From Gammaproteobacteria bacterium (GTDB taxonomy: Bacteria; Pseudomonadota; Gammaproteobacteria; Pseudomonadales; Pseudohongiellaceae): a DNA stretch of 64,000 nucleotides. Shown here in pieces: positions 26,232 through 35,660 of this stretch. Position 1 is the stretch's first letter. Each line of letters starts with the position of its first letter. The notes below the pieces were generated by a model. It was not told the DNA's origin. It did not search any database and was given only the letters and a program-made list of their open reading frames with translations. The stretch is taken from assembly GCA_041395725.1 (NCBI GenBank), contig JAWKZW010000001.1:3224001-3288000 (forward strand). Direction: 5' to 3'. The position numbers and the translations under genes are program-made.

Positions 26232-27248
26232 ATGTCTTCAGAAATATCCTCCCATCCCTACGATGCCCTGACTCCCGACCGGGTGATGACGGCACTGGAA
26301 GCGCTGGGCTATTGTTGTGATGCACGAATCTATCCCCTTAACAGCTATGAGAATCGTGTATACCAGGTCGGTATCGAAGGCGCAGAAACGGTCGTGGTTA
26401 AATTCTACCGCCCTGGACGCTGGAGCGATGCCCAGATACTTGAGGAGCACCAGTTTGCCCTTGAGTTGCAGGAGCTGGAAGTTCCCGTTGCGGCACCGCT
26501 GGACTTTGAGGGCAGGGGGACGCTGCTGGACGATGGCTTGTTCCGTTTCGCGGTCTTTCCCCGTCTGGCAGGGCGTGCTCCCGAGCTGGATGAGATGGAC
26601 AGTCTGCTGACTATCGGTCGCTATCTGGGGCGGGTTCATCTGATTGGCGCCAAGACACCCTTTTTGACGAGAGAAAGGCTCAGTGTCGAGGAAATGGCCG
26701 TGCAGCCCAGGCAGTTCCTGCTGGAGAATGATTTTATTCCACCAGAATTGCGGGCTGCCTACGAATCGGTGTCCAGGGATCTCATCGACAGGATTCAGGC
26801 GGATTTTTCCTTCGCTGATTCAGTGCGGTTTTTCCGGATTCATGGTGACTGTCACCTGGGCAATGTGTTGTGGCACCAGGGAACGCCTTTTTTTGTCGAT
26901 TTTGACGATGCGGTCATGGGGCCGGCGATACAGGATCTCTGGATGCTGTTGTCCGGTGAGCGGGATCAGCGTCAGCGACAGCTTCAGGAGTTGCTGGAGG
27001 GCTACACTGAATTCTGTGATTTTGCGCCGGCCGAATTAAAATACATTGAAGTGCTGAGAACACTGCGCCTCATCCGCTACGCTGGCTGGCTGGCCAGACG
27101 TTGGGAGGATCCGGCTTTCCCGCGCAGTTTTCCCTGGTTCAATTCGGTCCGCTACTGGTCTGACCATGTGCTAGAACTTCGCGAGCAGCAGGCTGCGCTT
27201 GATGAGCCGCCGCTGCAGCTGTTTAATTTCGGGGGTCCTGGTTATTGA
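26232..27248 (+). CDS. srkA: Stress response kinase A (SrkA/YihE-like)
   Basis: A 338-residue aminoglycoside-phosphotransferase-fold protein kinase that in E. coli protects against stress-induced death. The N-terminal lobe has NSYENRVYQVG and VVVKFYRPGRW (ATP-site lysine region). The catalytic loop is HGDCHLGNVLW and the metal-binding segment is FVDFDDAVMGP. Length is typical. It is not coupled to dsbA, as it is in E. coli, but a thioredoxin-like TlpA gene follows convergently. Confidence 0.9.
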   Translation: MSSEISSHPYDALTPDRVMTALEALGYCCDARIYPLNSYENRVYQVGIEGAETVVVKFYRPGRWSDAQILEEHQFALELQELEVPVAAPLDFEGRGTLLDDGLFRFAVFPRLAGRAPELDEMDSLLTIGRYLGRVHLIGAKTPFLTRERLSVEEMAVQPRQFLLENDFIPPELRAAYESVSRDLIDRIQADFSFADSVRFFRIHGDCHLGNVLWHQGTPFFVDFDDAVMGPAIQDLWMLLSGERDQRQRQLQELLEGYTEFCDFAPAELKYIEVLRTLRLIRYAGWLARRWEDPAFPRSFPWFNSVRYWSDHVLELREQQAALDEPPLQLFNFGGPGY

Positions 27249-27464
27249 GTGCCGCCCGATGAAGCTTCCTTGCTGAAGAACACATGGCTGTCCAGCGCTG
27301 ACTTCAGGCCGGGTCCCAGGCCATTTCCCGTCTGGCCGGATGGCCCTGTTCCCATGCACTGAGAGGTGTGCACGAACTCAGGAGGAGGCCGAGCCCCTGC
27401 AGGGCTTTTTGACCATGACTGCGGATCTGATCATGTTCACCACTCCCGCTGGATGTCCTGTTCG

Positions 27465-27974
27465 CTACTGTTGCTCCAGCAGAGCCTTTACTTCTTCCTC
27501 GATCAATTCGATGTCCCCATTGCGAAAGCCCTCGTGAACCATTCGCACCACCCCTTCGCGGTCTATCAGGTAGGAAGTCGGCATGCCATAAACGTCATAC
27601 TGGGCCGGGGTTTCCCCGTCCGGGTCAGCGGGAATAATGAAGTCGAGAGGGGTGTCCAGCAGAAAATCCAGGCCGTCTTCAACCGGATTGTCGATATTGA
27701 TCCCGACTACTTCCAGGCCCTGGTCCCGGTACTTGTTGTGAAGGTCGTTATACAGAGGCAGAGACAACAGGCAGGGGGCACACCACGAGGCCCAGAAATC
27801 CAGGTAAACCACTTTGCCCCGTAACTGACTGAGGGTAAAGTCCGGTTGACCTTCCTGAATGTTGGCCAGGGTAAAATCCGGGGCCAGATCGCCTTCCTCC
27901 ACTGCCAGCGCCGATAGTGGCAGGCCCATGCCCAGGGTGACGGCGGTCAGTGTACTAAGCATTTTTTTGAACAT
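27465..27974 (-). CDS. TlpA-family thiol-disulfide oxidoreductase
   Basis: An exported thioredoxin-fold protein of 169 residues. Residues 1-24 are a signal peptide (MFKKMLSTLT... ending SALA). The active site WCAPC has C65 and C68 within LDFWASWCAPCLLSLP. The fold continues with the cis-Pro loop in YGMPTSYLIDREG. A reducing role in the periplasm, for example in cytochrome maturation or thiol repair, is usual for TlpA/ResA relatives; the partner is unknown. The ATG at 27974 is chosen over one 12 codons upstream because it gives a clean signal peptide. Confidence 0.88.
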   Translation of the reverse strand: MFKKMLSTLTAVTLGMGLPLSALAVEEGDLAPDFTLANIQEGQPDFTLSQLRGKVVYLDFWASWCAPCLLSLPLYNDLHNKYRDQGLEVVGINIDNPVEDGLDFLLDTPLDFIIPADPDGETPAQYDVYGMPTSYLIDREGVVRMVHEGFRNGDIELIEEEVKALLEQQ

Positions 27975-28200
27975 ATTGAATATCCTGGTTGTGTTGCCGA
28001 AACTAGTCAAATTGCGCGCTAACCCGGGTAATTGGCAGGCCCAGGCCGCACCTTAGTCGCTTACCCGGTGCCAGTAGATTATATGTAAGCCCGGCTCTCC
28101 AGACGAGTCTCGCCAGCCTGATTCAGGGATATTGACTCTCCGTACGACCTGTTGAGTAGTCGTCCGGTCGAAATCCCCTGCATATCGCCTCTATCGGGGA

Positions 28201-29346
28201 TCAGGCGCCTGCCAGGCCCGGATTGGTCAAGTTCTGCAGCATGAATTCCCAGCGTTTGCGCTGGAACTTCAGTTTATAGTGCATCTCCCGGTAGGCATCA
28301 CGTATCAGCAGCAGGTCAAACTGGCTGAGAGATTCCTGCAGGTTGTGGCTCTTGGCTTCATACCAGGAAATGCGGTGGCGATTCCAGAGTTTCAGGGTCG
28401 CACGCAATTCCTGGTATTCCTGTTCCAGCCGATCTCGCCATTTTTCCGGCAGTTTCAGCAGGTCACACTTGGCCGCGGCCTGTTGAAATTGCAGTTCCAC
28501 CCGTGCGGCCTCGATACTGGCCGGGTTGCAGCGCCTCAAGTCACGGGTCAGTCCGAACAACGACAGGCCGCGAATCAGCCATTTGGTGGGATCCCACTGC
28601 CACCAGCGAATACCGTTCCGGTAATCCCATTGAAAGGCATGGTGGTAGTTATGGTAACCCTCGCCATAAGTAATCAGAGCCAGCAGGCCATTGTCCCGCG
28701 CTGAATTCCCGATGCTGTAGGGTTGCCTTCCCCACTTATGTGCCAGGGAGTTAATCAGGTAGGTTACATGCTGGCTGAGAACCAGGCGCAACAGTCCGGC
28801 CAGCAGCAGACTGGCAAGCAGGTCGCCGTGCAGCCAGCCAATCAGGGCCGGCAGAGCGATGTTCATGATCAGCACCAGTGACAGGTAGTGCCGACTCTGC
28901 CAGCGGAGTATGGGGTCTTTCTGCAAATCCTTGACGTTGCTTAAGTCTTTCAGGCCGCTGGGATAGCGGCGCAGGATCCAGCCGATATGGGAGAACCAGA
29001 ATCCTCGGCCTGCGGAGTAGGGATCCCGGTCATTGTCGTCCACGTGGAGGTGATGGCGCCGATGGTCAGATGCCCAGGTCAACACGTCATTCTGCAGAGC
29101 ACAGGCACCACCCAGGGCGAACAGGACCTTGATGGCGGGGTGCGCCTTGTAGGCCTTGTGCGACCACAAACGGTGGTAGCCTGCAGTAATGGAGAAGCCA
29201 CAGAATGCCATGAACAAGGCGAATACGGCCCATTCAAACAGATCATAGCCGTAGAAATACCCGTAAAGGGGCACCAGAGTAACCGCAAACAGCGGGGTGA
29301 GACTGAACAACAACATATTGGTCCAGTTGATGGGTGCCTTGCTCAT
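28201..29346 (-). CDS. Fatty acid desaturase, acyl-CoA delta-9 type
   Basis: Membrane di-iron enzyme that inserts a double bond in acyl chains. The 381-residue protein has all three histidine boxes: HRLWSH, HRRHH (in SDHRRHHLHVDD) and HNYHH, with membrane pairs around them. This matches the bacterial stearoyl-CoA desaturase-like family. Its role is likely membrane fluidity control, which suits its neighbour, a cold-shock-domain protein only 70 bases upstream on the same strand. The C-terminal 120 residues are polar and helical. Confidence 0.93.
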   Translation of the reverse strand: MSKAPINWTNMLLFSLTPLFAVTLVPLYGYFYGYDLFEWAVFALFMAFCGFSITAGYHRLWSHKAYKAHPAIKVLFALGGACALQNDVLTWASDHRRHHLHVDDNDRDPYSAGRGFWFSHIGWILRRYPSGLKDLSNVKDLQKDPILRWQSRHYLSLVLIMNIALPALIGWLHGDLLASLLLAGLLRLVLSQHVTYLINSLAHKWGRQPYSIGNSARDNGLLALITYGEGYHNYHHAFQWDYRNGIRWWQWDPTKWLIRGLSLFGLTRDLRRCNPASIEAARVELQFQQAAAKCDLLKLPEKWRDRLEQEYQELRATLKLWNRHRISWYEAKSHNLQESLSQFDLLLIRDAYREMHYKLKFQRKRWEFMLQNLTNPGLAGA

Positions 29347-29415
29347 AGATCTGAGTCCTTCTTTAATAAAACCAATTCGAAGTACAGCCGGCTCTATTCC
29401 GCAGATGACGGATTC

Positions 29416-29835
29416 TTAACCGGCTACGGCGACATCCTCGGCCTGTAGCCCCTTGGATCCCTCGCAAACAAGGAACTCCACGCGCTGGCCGTCCCGCAGT
29501 ACGCGGTGTCCCTTCCCCCGTATAGACCGGAAATGGACAAAAACATCGTCACCTCTGTCCCGGGTGATAAAGCCAAACCCTTTGCTGGCATTGAACCATT
29601 TTACGGTGCCGAGTTCCCGTGTTTCTTCTGACAACCTCACAGTTGAGGATTCTGTCGGCTGGATGAACCGGTAGCCCAGCCAGGCGGAAAGCATTGAAAT
29701 CAGTAAGGTGGACAGTCCGAATGTCCCGAGCAGGGCGCCGGTCGATACCTCGGGCGATTGAGGCAGGAATAAATAACCTGGCACAAGGCTAAGCACGGTG
29801 ACGGCCAGGCCAATACAGAGTAGGCGAATTAACAT
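29416..29835 (-). CDS. Membrane-anchored cold-shock-domain protein
   Basis: A 139-residue protein with two hydrophobic segments at about residues 3-22 and 33-56, then a complete cold-shock domain at about 74-138 (GTVKWFNASKGFGFITRD, DVFVHFRSI). RNP1 is KGFGFI and RNP2 is DVFVHF. Ordinary Csp proteins are about 70 residues with no membrane part. The domain would bind single-stranded RNA or DNA at the cytoplasmic membrane face. It probably forms a unit with the desaturase gene. Confidence 0.88.
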   Translation of the reverse strand: MLIRLLCIGLAVTVLSLVPGYLFLPQSPEVSTGALLGTFGLSTLLISMLSAWLGYRFIQPTESSTVRLSEETRELGTVKWFNASKGFGFITRDRGDDVFVHFRSIRGKGHRVLRDGQRVEFLVCEGSKGLQAEDVAVAG

Positions 29836-30073
29836 GTTGATTCTCTTTTCGATTCTTCTAGTTCTTAAAAGGGTGCGGGTGAAACCCGGGCAATTCTAAA
29901 CCAGCCCTCAGCAGAAATAAAACCACCGTAGCCTGCCCGCAGGATGGCACCGGGCTCCCCGGTTCTTTCAGGTTGGATTCAGCTTGGCGAGGCTATGCTG
30001 CGGGTCACGGGATAGGGAAACCTGTCCCGGGAATTAAAAAGCTGACTGAATCGGGATCCAGAGCGGGAGTCCA

Positions 30074-30610
30074 ATGAAAATGAAACAACAAATGATTAGA
30101 ACAGGTATTTTTCTGACCGTGTCGCTGTTTGCGGGATCGCTAGCGGCCCAGGTCGAGTACGAGTATGCCCCGGTTGTCGACGTGCGGCCCATTATCCAGG
30201 TCGTGGAAATATCCACCCCGCAGGAGCAGTGCTGGGAAGAGGAATACCTGGTAGAGCGGAATTCCCGCGGCAGCGAATCGCACACACCAGCGATCCTGGG
30301 CACTATCCTGGGCGGGGCTATTGGCAATGCGGTAGGTCACAATAAGTCCAATCAGCGGGTAGGTACCGTGGTGGGCGCCGTATTGGGTCACTCAGTGGCA
30401 CGTGATATCATGCGCCAGAATCAGGGCCCCGGCGTGCGAGAGGTGGAGACGGTCGAGCGTTGTGAGACAGTTTACCGATCCCGTGAAGAAGAACGGATAG
30501 TCGGTTATAACGTCACCTACAGCTACAATGGCAAGGATTACACTATGCGCACCGATTCCGATCCGGGAAGCGAGATACAGTTAAGGGTATCGGTTGAGCC
30601 GATACTGTAG
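30074..30610 (+). CDS. Glycine-zipper 2TM-domain protein
   Basis: A 178-residue exported protein: signal peptide ending LAAQ at about residue 25, then a glycine-zipper segment AILGTILGGAIGNAVG... GTVVGAVLGHSVARD (residues 75-110) that can insert in a membrane. The rest is polar with several cysteines (QCWEEEY, VERCETVY). Similar proteins are outer-membrane-associated or surface stress proteins; function here is unknown. Confidence 0.8.
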   Translation: MKMKQQMIRTGIFLTVSLFAGSLAAQVEYEYAPVVDVRPIIQVVEISTPQEQCWEEEYLVERNSRGSESHTPAILGTILGGAIGNAVGHNKSNQRVGTVVGAVLGHSVARDIMRQNQGPGVREVETVERCETVYRSREEERIVGYNVTYSYNGKDYTMRTDSDPGSEIQLRVSVEPIL

Positions 30611-30664
30611 CGTTGTCCGGCACCGTCAGTCGTCGTCCGGTTTCAGTGTTGCGGTGTCACGCTG

Positions 30665-31060
30665 ATGGCACTTCAGTCGGTTTTACCAGTTGGCCTGCGC
30701 AGGCGTACACATTCGAGGTTAGCATTGTTCAAGTTCTGTAAACTCTGTTTGATTGCAGCCATGGCTGTCGCGCCGGTGTCATCTGGTTTCTCCCAGGTGG
30801 CCCCAGTCGTGCAGCCTGGACAATTGGACATCAACAACAACAGTTCACCTCGGGATGTCCGGCAGTCTCAGGCTCCTGCGCCAAGGATTTCGGAGCGCCA
30901 GGCAGTCAGTCTGGCCCGGGAGCGGTTTGCCGGCAACGTGCTGCGAATTTCACTGGTCGGGCAGGGACAGAATCGTCGTTATCAGATTCGCATGGAAAAC
31001 GAGGGCAAGATTTTTACTGTCTTCGTAAACGCCACGACCGGCGCAGTGAGCGGGGGTTGA
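30665..31060 (+). CDS. PepSY-domain protein
   Basis: A 131-residue exported protein. After a signal-like region (to about residue 45) comes a PepSY domain: RQAVSLARERFAGNVLRISLVGQGQ...YQIRMENEGKIFTVFVNATTG. Small PepSY proteins often precede two-component systems, as here, where the response regulator begins 61 bases later. They are thought to modulate sensor kinases or proteases in the periplasm. Its start may be somewhat downstream of the ATG given, since the signal region begins about residue 18. Confidence 0.8.
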   Translation: MALQSVLPVGLRRRTHSRLALFKFCKLCLIAAMAVAPVSSGFSQVAPVVQPGQLDINNNSSPRDVRQSQAPAPRISERQAVSLARERFAGNVLRISLVGQGQNRRYQIRMENEGKIFTVFVNATTGAVSGG

Positions 31061-31121
31061 TAAGCCTCCCGCCAGTTCCACCTGTCCTGGCAGCTGATTT
31101 GTTTGAAGAGGCAGTCCGCCA

Positions 31122-31793
31122 ATGAAATTACTGGTAGTTGAGGACGAAAACCTCCTGCGCCAGCAGCTGGTGAAATCTCTCATAGAAGAAGGCTATGTGG
31201 TCGATGGGGCCGAAGATGGCCGCGCGGGTCTGTATTACGCTCAGGAATACGACTACGACGCCGCAATTATCGATCTGGGTCTGCCGGAAATTGACGGTAT
31301 CGAGCTGATCGAAACCATCCGCAAGGCAGGCAGCCAGTTTCCTATTCTTATTCTCACCGCCAGGGGGGACTGGCAGGACAAGGTGGCCGGCCTCGACGCG
31401 GGAGCAGACGACTATGTGGTCAAGCCGTTCCAGATGGAGGAAATCCTGGCCCGCCTCAATGCACTGCTGCGGCGTGCGGCAGGGTTTGCCAAGCCTCGGC
31501 TCGAATTTGGACCGATCAATCTTGATCTTTCGGCCAAGCTGTTGACGTTAAACGGAGAGAAGGTCGACCTCACCGCTTACGAGTACAAGATGCTTGAATA
31601 CCTGATGCTGCATCCGGGGCAGGTCATTTCAAAGTCCGAGCTGACCGAGCACTTATACGCCCAGGATTATGACCGGGACAGTAATGTCCTCGAGGTGTTC
31701 ATTCGTCGTCTGCGTCAGAAGCTGGACCCGGATCAGACACTCAACCCCATCGAAACGGTCCGTGGTCAAGGCTATCGTTTCTGTCTCAGCTGA
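31122..31793 (+). CDS. Two-component response regulator, OmpR/PhoP type
   Basis: A 223-residue transcription factor. The receiver domain has acidic pocket residues (VVEDEN) and phospho-acceptor D51 in IIDLGLPEIDG; the switch residues are in LTARG and the conserved lysine in YVVKPF. The C-terminal winged helix ends with the usual VRGQGYRF motif. PhoP or QseB-like. It is 25 bases before the sensor kinase and follows the PepSY gene, giving one operon. Confidence 0.95.
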   Translation: MKLLVVEDENLLRQQLVKSLIEEGYVVDGAEDGRAGLYYAQEYDYDAAIIDLGLPEIDGIELIETIRKAGSQFPILILTARGDWQDKVAGLDAGADDYVVKPFQMEEILARLNALLRRAAGFAKPRLEFGPINLDLSAKLLTLNGEKVDLTAYEYKMLEYLMLHPGQVISKSELTEHLYAQDYDRDSNVLEVFIRRLRQKLDPDQTLNPIETVRGQGYRFCLS

Positions 31794-31818
31794 TCGCCTG
31801 CGACCTGATAAACAAGCT

Positions 31819-33234
31819 ATGGCGATTCCGAAACAGGCACCGGCTTACTCAATTCAGAGTCGCCTTCTCATCGGCTTCAGTCTGCTGCTGGCAGTTTTTC
31901 TTGGTCTGACGGGCATTGTTCTGGATCGCGCATTCCGGGATAGCGTTGAAGCAGGCGCGGCAGAGCAGCTGCAGTTGCAAATTTATGTGGTTCTCTCTGC
32001 TATTGACGAGGACGACGGTGATTTTTTCCTGCTGGAAGATCTACGGGAGCCCCGCTTCGGGCAGCTGAATTCCGGATTGTATGGTTTTATCAGCAGCCCG
32101 TTGAGAGGGGTGCTGTGGCGTAGCGCCTCGGCACTGGACCTGCGCCTCCAGGATGAAGCCGCGCTGGGAATGAATGTCCCGGTCGGGGAGAGTGTCTTCT
32201 CCACTACGACCAGCCAGGATGGTGAGGAACTTTTCCTGGTCAGTTATGGCATCCTTTGGGAGGACGGTGTCAATGAGTACAACTTCTCTGTGCTGGAAAC
32301 GGCAATACCCTATTACTCTGAAATATCCGAATTTCGTGCCAGTCTGTGGTCCTGGCTGGGGGGTGTGGCGGTGTTGTTGCTGGTTTTGCAGGTGGTGTTC
32401 CTGCGGTGGGGGCTTTCGCCCCTGCACCGCATGGCAACCGACCTTAGATCGATCGAGGCCGGTGCCAGTGAGGCGTTGCAGGGCACCTATCCCAGAGAGC
32501 TGAAAGGGGTTACCGATAATCTGAATCTGCTGATAAAGAGTGAACGTAAGCAGCAGGCCCGGTACCGGACCACGTTAGGCGATCTGGCACACAGTCTCAA
32601 GACCCCTCTGGCGGTAATCACAGGCGTGGCGGAAAAGCTCGGCAAAGAAAAAGCCAATGGTCTGGCGCCGGAGACTGTCGCGCAGATTGAAACTGTGGAA
32701 GAGCAATTGGAACGGATGAACCAGATAATCACCTATCAACTGCAACGCGCCGTGCAGGCCAATGGCGCCAGTGCCCTGGCGCGCCGCGTACCGGTCAAAA
32801 AAGCGCTTGAGCGAATTCTGGGGGCGCTGGACAAAGTCTACGCCAGCAAGGGAATGCGTCATACCGAAGAGATCGATGAATCAGCGGTATTCTATGGTGA
32901 CGAGCGTGATCTGATGGAGATACTGGGTAACGTGCTGGACAATGCCTATAAATATGGTCACGCTGAACTGCGCGTCAGCATTCAGGTAGTCAGGGGCGGG
33001 CGCGAGCAGCTCAGCCTGGTGGTGGAGGATGACGGCCCCGGGATCGCCGAAGAGCAACGGCAATTTGTGTTGCAGCGCGGTGCCAGGGCGGACACCCTGG
33101 CACAGGGGCAGGGCATCGGTCTGGCAGTGGTCACGGATATCGTGGCGAGCTACGGCGGCCTTATCGATGTCGACAATTCCCCGCTGGGTGGTGCGCGCAT
33201 CCAGATTGTGTTCGAAAACCCCACGGGTTTCTGA
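31819..33234 (+). CDS. Sensor histidine kinase, PhoQ-like
   Basis: A 471-residue inner-membrane kinase, cognate to the regulator upstream. Two membrane segments (about residues 20-42 and 170-192) flank a periplasmic sensor rich in acidic residues, reminiscent of PhoQ's metal-sensing patch (AIDEDDGDFFLLED). The phospho-acceptor histidine is in DLAHSLKTPLAV, and the ATP-binding G and N boxes appear as NVLDNAYKYG, VVEDDGPGI and GQGIGLAV. The ATG at 31819 is preferred over the longer frame, which overlaps the regulator. Confidence 0.93.
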   Translation: MAIPKQAPAYSIQSRLLIGFSLLLAVFLGLTGIVLDRAFRDSVEAGAAEQLQLQIYVVLSAIDEDDGDFFLLEDLREPRFGQLNSGLYGFISSPLRGVLWRSASALDLRLQDEAALGMNVPVGESVFSTTTSQDGEELFLVSYGILWEDGVNEYNFSVLETAIPYYSEISEFRASLWSWLGGVAVLLLVLQVVFLRWGLSPLHRMATDLRSIEAGASEALQGTYPRELKGVTDNLNLLIKSERKQQARYRTTLGDLAHSLKTPLAVITGVAEKLGKEKANGLAPETVAQIETVEEQLERMNQIITYQLQRAVQANGASALARRVPVKKALERILGALDKVYASKGMRHTEEIDESAVFYGDERDLMEILGNVLDNAYKYGHAELRVSIQVVRGGREQLSLVVEDDGPGIAEEQRQFVLQRGARADTLAQGQGIGLAVVTDIVASYGGLIDVDNSPLGGARIQIVFENPTGF

Positions 33235-33316
33235 CCGCCGTGTCTGGATGCTGCGCTGGCAGGTGGTGGGCTATTGCGGCAGAAAATCTTTCATGGACGG
33301 CAGACTCCCGCAGAGC

Positions 33317-33345
33317 GTTGTGGTAATTAATCAGAGGTTCCCTGA
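33317..33345. repeat. Family 3 short repeat
   Basis: One unit, containing TGGTAATTAATCAGAGG then TTCCCTGA, in the convergent gap between the sensor kinase and the TauE/SafE permease. Same motif as at 19729-19822. Confidence 0.7.
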
Positions 33346-33496
33346 GCCTGACAACAGAATACAACGGCCCTGGCATCGGTCATTCTGACATGGCAGTAGA
33401 ACATGGTCAGCGTAATCGTCGGGGTCCGCGGACAGGGGAACAACCATTCACTGCGCCGGGGAAAATCGGACAGATGTGGCAGCCTGATATGCCGCG

Positions 33497-34267
33497 TCAG
33501 TAAAGGAAGCCTCCCACACAGGCCGCCACGGTCATCAGGAACAGAAACCATTTCAGGTAAGACTGCGGCACATTGACGGCCACCTTGACCGCCAGGTGGG
33601 CGCCAAGCATGGTGCCAGCCGCCAGTACCAGGCCGGGAACCCACCAGATCTGGTCGAACAGAATAAAAATCACCACGGCCACACAGGTAAACGCCAGCGC
33701 ACAGACCGTCTTCAATGCATTGGCGCGCAGCAGATCGTAGCGCAACCCACCGGCCAGAGCGGCCAGCAGGATGAAGCCGACGCCCGCCTGAACGAAGCCA
33801 CCGTAGACACCGGCACCAAACAGCCCCAGCCAGGCGGCGCGACTATCTCGAGGGGATAGCACCTCGCTGCCGGTGGGTGGGGCAATGGTGCCCGGCTTGA
33901 CCAGGATAATCACTGACATGGTCAGGATGGTCCCCAGTAACAGAGGCTTCAGATACAGGCCTGGCAACAGTGCGGCTACCAGTGAGCCACACAGTCCACC
34001 CAGCAGGGTAGGTACGAGTATCGGTTTTATGGCTGGCCTGTCCAGTGTCTTGTACCGGTCAAAGCCCCTTACGCTGACTACGCACTGCAACAGAACACCA
34101 ACCCGGTTAGTACCATTGGCAATGTCGGCAGGCAGGCCCAGCATCATCAGCACCGGGAGAGTCAGGTTGGAACCGCCACCAGCCATGGTATTGATACCCC
34201 CGGCGACAAAGCCGGTGAGACACAGGAGGCCGAGTATCCATGGGTCGTAGTTGCTAAAGATCTCCAT
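33497..34267 (-). CDS. TauE/SafE-family permease
   Basis: A 256-residue inner-membrane protein with about eight hydrophobic segments and the family opening GLLCLTGFVAGGINTMAGGGSNLTLPVL. The family exports sulfite, sulfoacetate or related organosulfur anions, but substrates vary. No sulfur-metabolism gene adjoins it. The ATG at 34267 (MEIFSNYD) is chosen over a frame 29 codons longer whose extra residues are polar and unlike a membrane protein start. Confidence 0.88.
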   Translation of the reverse strand: MEIFSNYDPWILGLLCLTGFVAGGINTMAGGGSNLTLPVLMMLGLPADIANGTNRVGVLLQCVVSVRGFDRYKTLDRPAIKPILVPTLLGGLCGSLVAALLPGLYLKPLLLGTILTMSVIILVKPGTIAPPTGSEVLSPRDSRAAWLGLFGAGVYGGFVQAGVGFILLAALAGGLRYDLLRANALKTVCALAFTCVAVVIFILFDQIWWVPGLVLAAGTMLGAHLAVKVAVNVPQSYLKWFLFLMTVAACVGGFLY

Positions 34268-34680
34268 CGATGCCTCGTCAGGGGCACTGTTGTGCCGGGA
34301 GCAGGGTGCTGGGGGCCGGGTTGTCCGAGGGCGGATGCTGCGCCGCCAGTTCAAAGATGCGTATTAGAGCAAACTTCCCCAATCCGCAACAGCCAGAAAT
34401 CGTGTTTCTCTGTTCCCGCAGCGCCTTGGCCGGGACCCCATGCCTCTGTCCCTGATGTGATTCTGCAAGGCGATAATATGCGCCGTTCTTTTGTATTTCA
34501 AATCAGGGAGATAGGGATTCTATCTAAGTCCAGTTCCAGATTGCTGCGAAACAGGTCCGGAATGCTCTTGATGCATGCAAAGTGAGACTGGTCTCACGTA
34601 ACAGAATCTGCGATTTCCGTTTAGTCGCCAAAGTAACAGGAAACCCCTGACGCTAATGGCGTCTGAAAACGGATACGTAG
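34268..34680. other. Intergenic region upstream of the fimU remnant
   Basis: A 413-base region with no credible gene. It includes a palindrome GTGAGACTGGTCTCAC (34582-34597). No prepilin leader or N-terminal helix of a FimU/GspH protein is found in any plus-strand frame here, so the missing front of the following gene is not simply frameshifted. Confidence 0.5.
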
Positions 34681-35007
34681 ACCAATGGTCTCAAAGGCAT
34701 CAACAAACAGCATCACAGAATTCACGCTACCGGTAAGGACTGGCACGATGGCTGGATCAGCTTCGAAGACCTGGACGGGGATGGCACCCGGGATGTGGGC
34801 GAGGAACTGATTGATCAGCATAGCGGGCTTGATGACACCTCGGTGGTAACCAGTGTCAGCTATGACGATTTTCTGACCTGTCTGCCCTCTGGCGGCGTGT
34901 CGACTGGCGGATCCTTCACCCTGTGTGTTGGTGATTCGTCAGCGAGGCAGATCGTCGTCAATGTAACCGGGCGGCCGAGGCTGGCCGATGGCAGTTGCTC
35001 ACCATGA
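34681..35007 (+). pseudogene. fimU: Remnant of a FimU/FimT-type minor pilin (C-terminal half only)
   Basis: The open frame between a TAG at 34678-34680 and a TGA at the end reads as the back half of a GspH/FimT pseudopilin: DWHDGWISFEDLDGDGTRD, then FTLCVGDSSARQIVVNVTGR, the usual end of the beta-domain. The prepilin cleavage site and hydrophobic helix that must come first are absent, and the region before it holds no such sequence. Position immediately before pilV matches the place of fimU in Pseudomonas. A start at the internal ATG or GTG would give an unexported fragment. I call it a broken gene. Confidence 0.75.
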
Positions 35008-35065
35008 ATCTGGACTACACTTTTACTAAAGCCAACGCGAACCATTGCAGACGACAGTGACTCAG

Positions 35066-35653
35066 ATGAGATCAATGAAATTCAAGCAACGCCAACTCGG
35101 CATCGGTATGGTTGAGGTGCTCGTGACGCTGGTCATTATCAGCGTGGGCTTTCTTAATATGGCGGCATTGCAGACTACCGCCAAGCGCTCAAACTTCGAC
35201 GCCGTTCAGCGCACTACTGCCGTGATGCTTGCCCATGACATCGTGGAGCGGATGCGCGCCAACCCCGGCGTGCTGGAAACTTATCTTACCAATGGCGTAG
35301 GCGGTGGAACTCTCGGTGCGCCGGCCAGGGACTGCGGTGCCGGTGTCCAGTGCACGCCCCTGCAGCTGGCAGTTTTTGATCTCTATGAGTGGGAGCAGGC
35401 TATTGACGGGGTGTCAGAGTCCCGGATCATAAGCGGTACGCTCACACAAACCGGGGGGCTTGCCAATCCAACTGCCTGCGTTACCGGCCCCGCTGGCGGC
35501 GGCCCGGGCATTTACACGATTACCATCGTCTGGCGCGGACTGGCCGAGCTCAGCAATACCTCGGCCAGTCCCTGCGGGGCCTTGTCAGGCAGCTTCGGTG
35601 CGGCATTGGAATTCCGCCGTATTCTGGCCTTCAACAGTTACATCTCTTCATGA
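35066..35653 (+). CDS. pilV: Type IV pilus minor pilin PilV
   Basis: Minor pilin that takes part in priming pilus assembly in the inner membrane. The 195-residue protein has a prepilin leader with cleavage after G12 (QLG/IGMVEVLVTLVIISVG), with Glu at position +5 of the mature protein, and the typical continuation LNMAALQTTAKRSN. The start is set at ATG 35066; a second ATG at 35075 is nearly as good. It is followed by pilW after seven bases, in the order known from Pseudomonas. Confidence 0.92.
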   Translation: MRSMKFKQRQLGIGMVEVLVTLVIISVGFLNMAALQTTAKRSNFDAVQRTTAVMLAHDIVERMRANPGVLETYLTNGVGGGTLGAPARDCGAGVQCTPLQLAVFDLYEWEQAIDGVSESRIISGTLTQTGGLANPTACVTGPAGGGPGIYTITIVWRGLAELSNTSASPCGALSGSFGAALEFRRILAFNSYISS

Positions 35654-35660
35654 GGCGCCG

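Noticed and set aside
34621..34821. Minus-strand 66-codon frame over the fimU remnant
   Set aside because: The plus-strand frame reads as a GspH domain; the minus frame has no resemblance to a known protein or a clear ribosome site.
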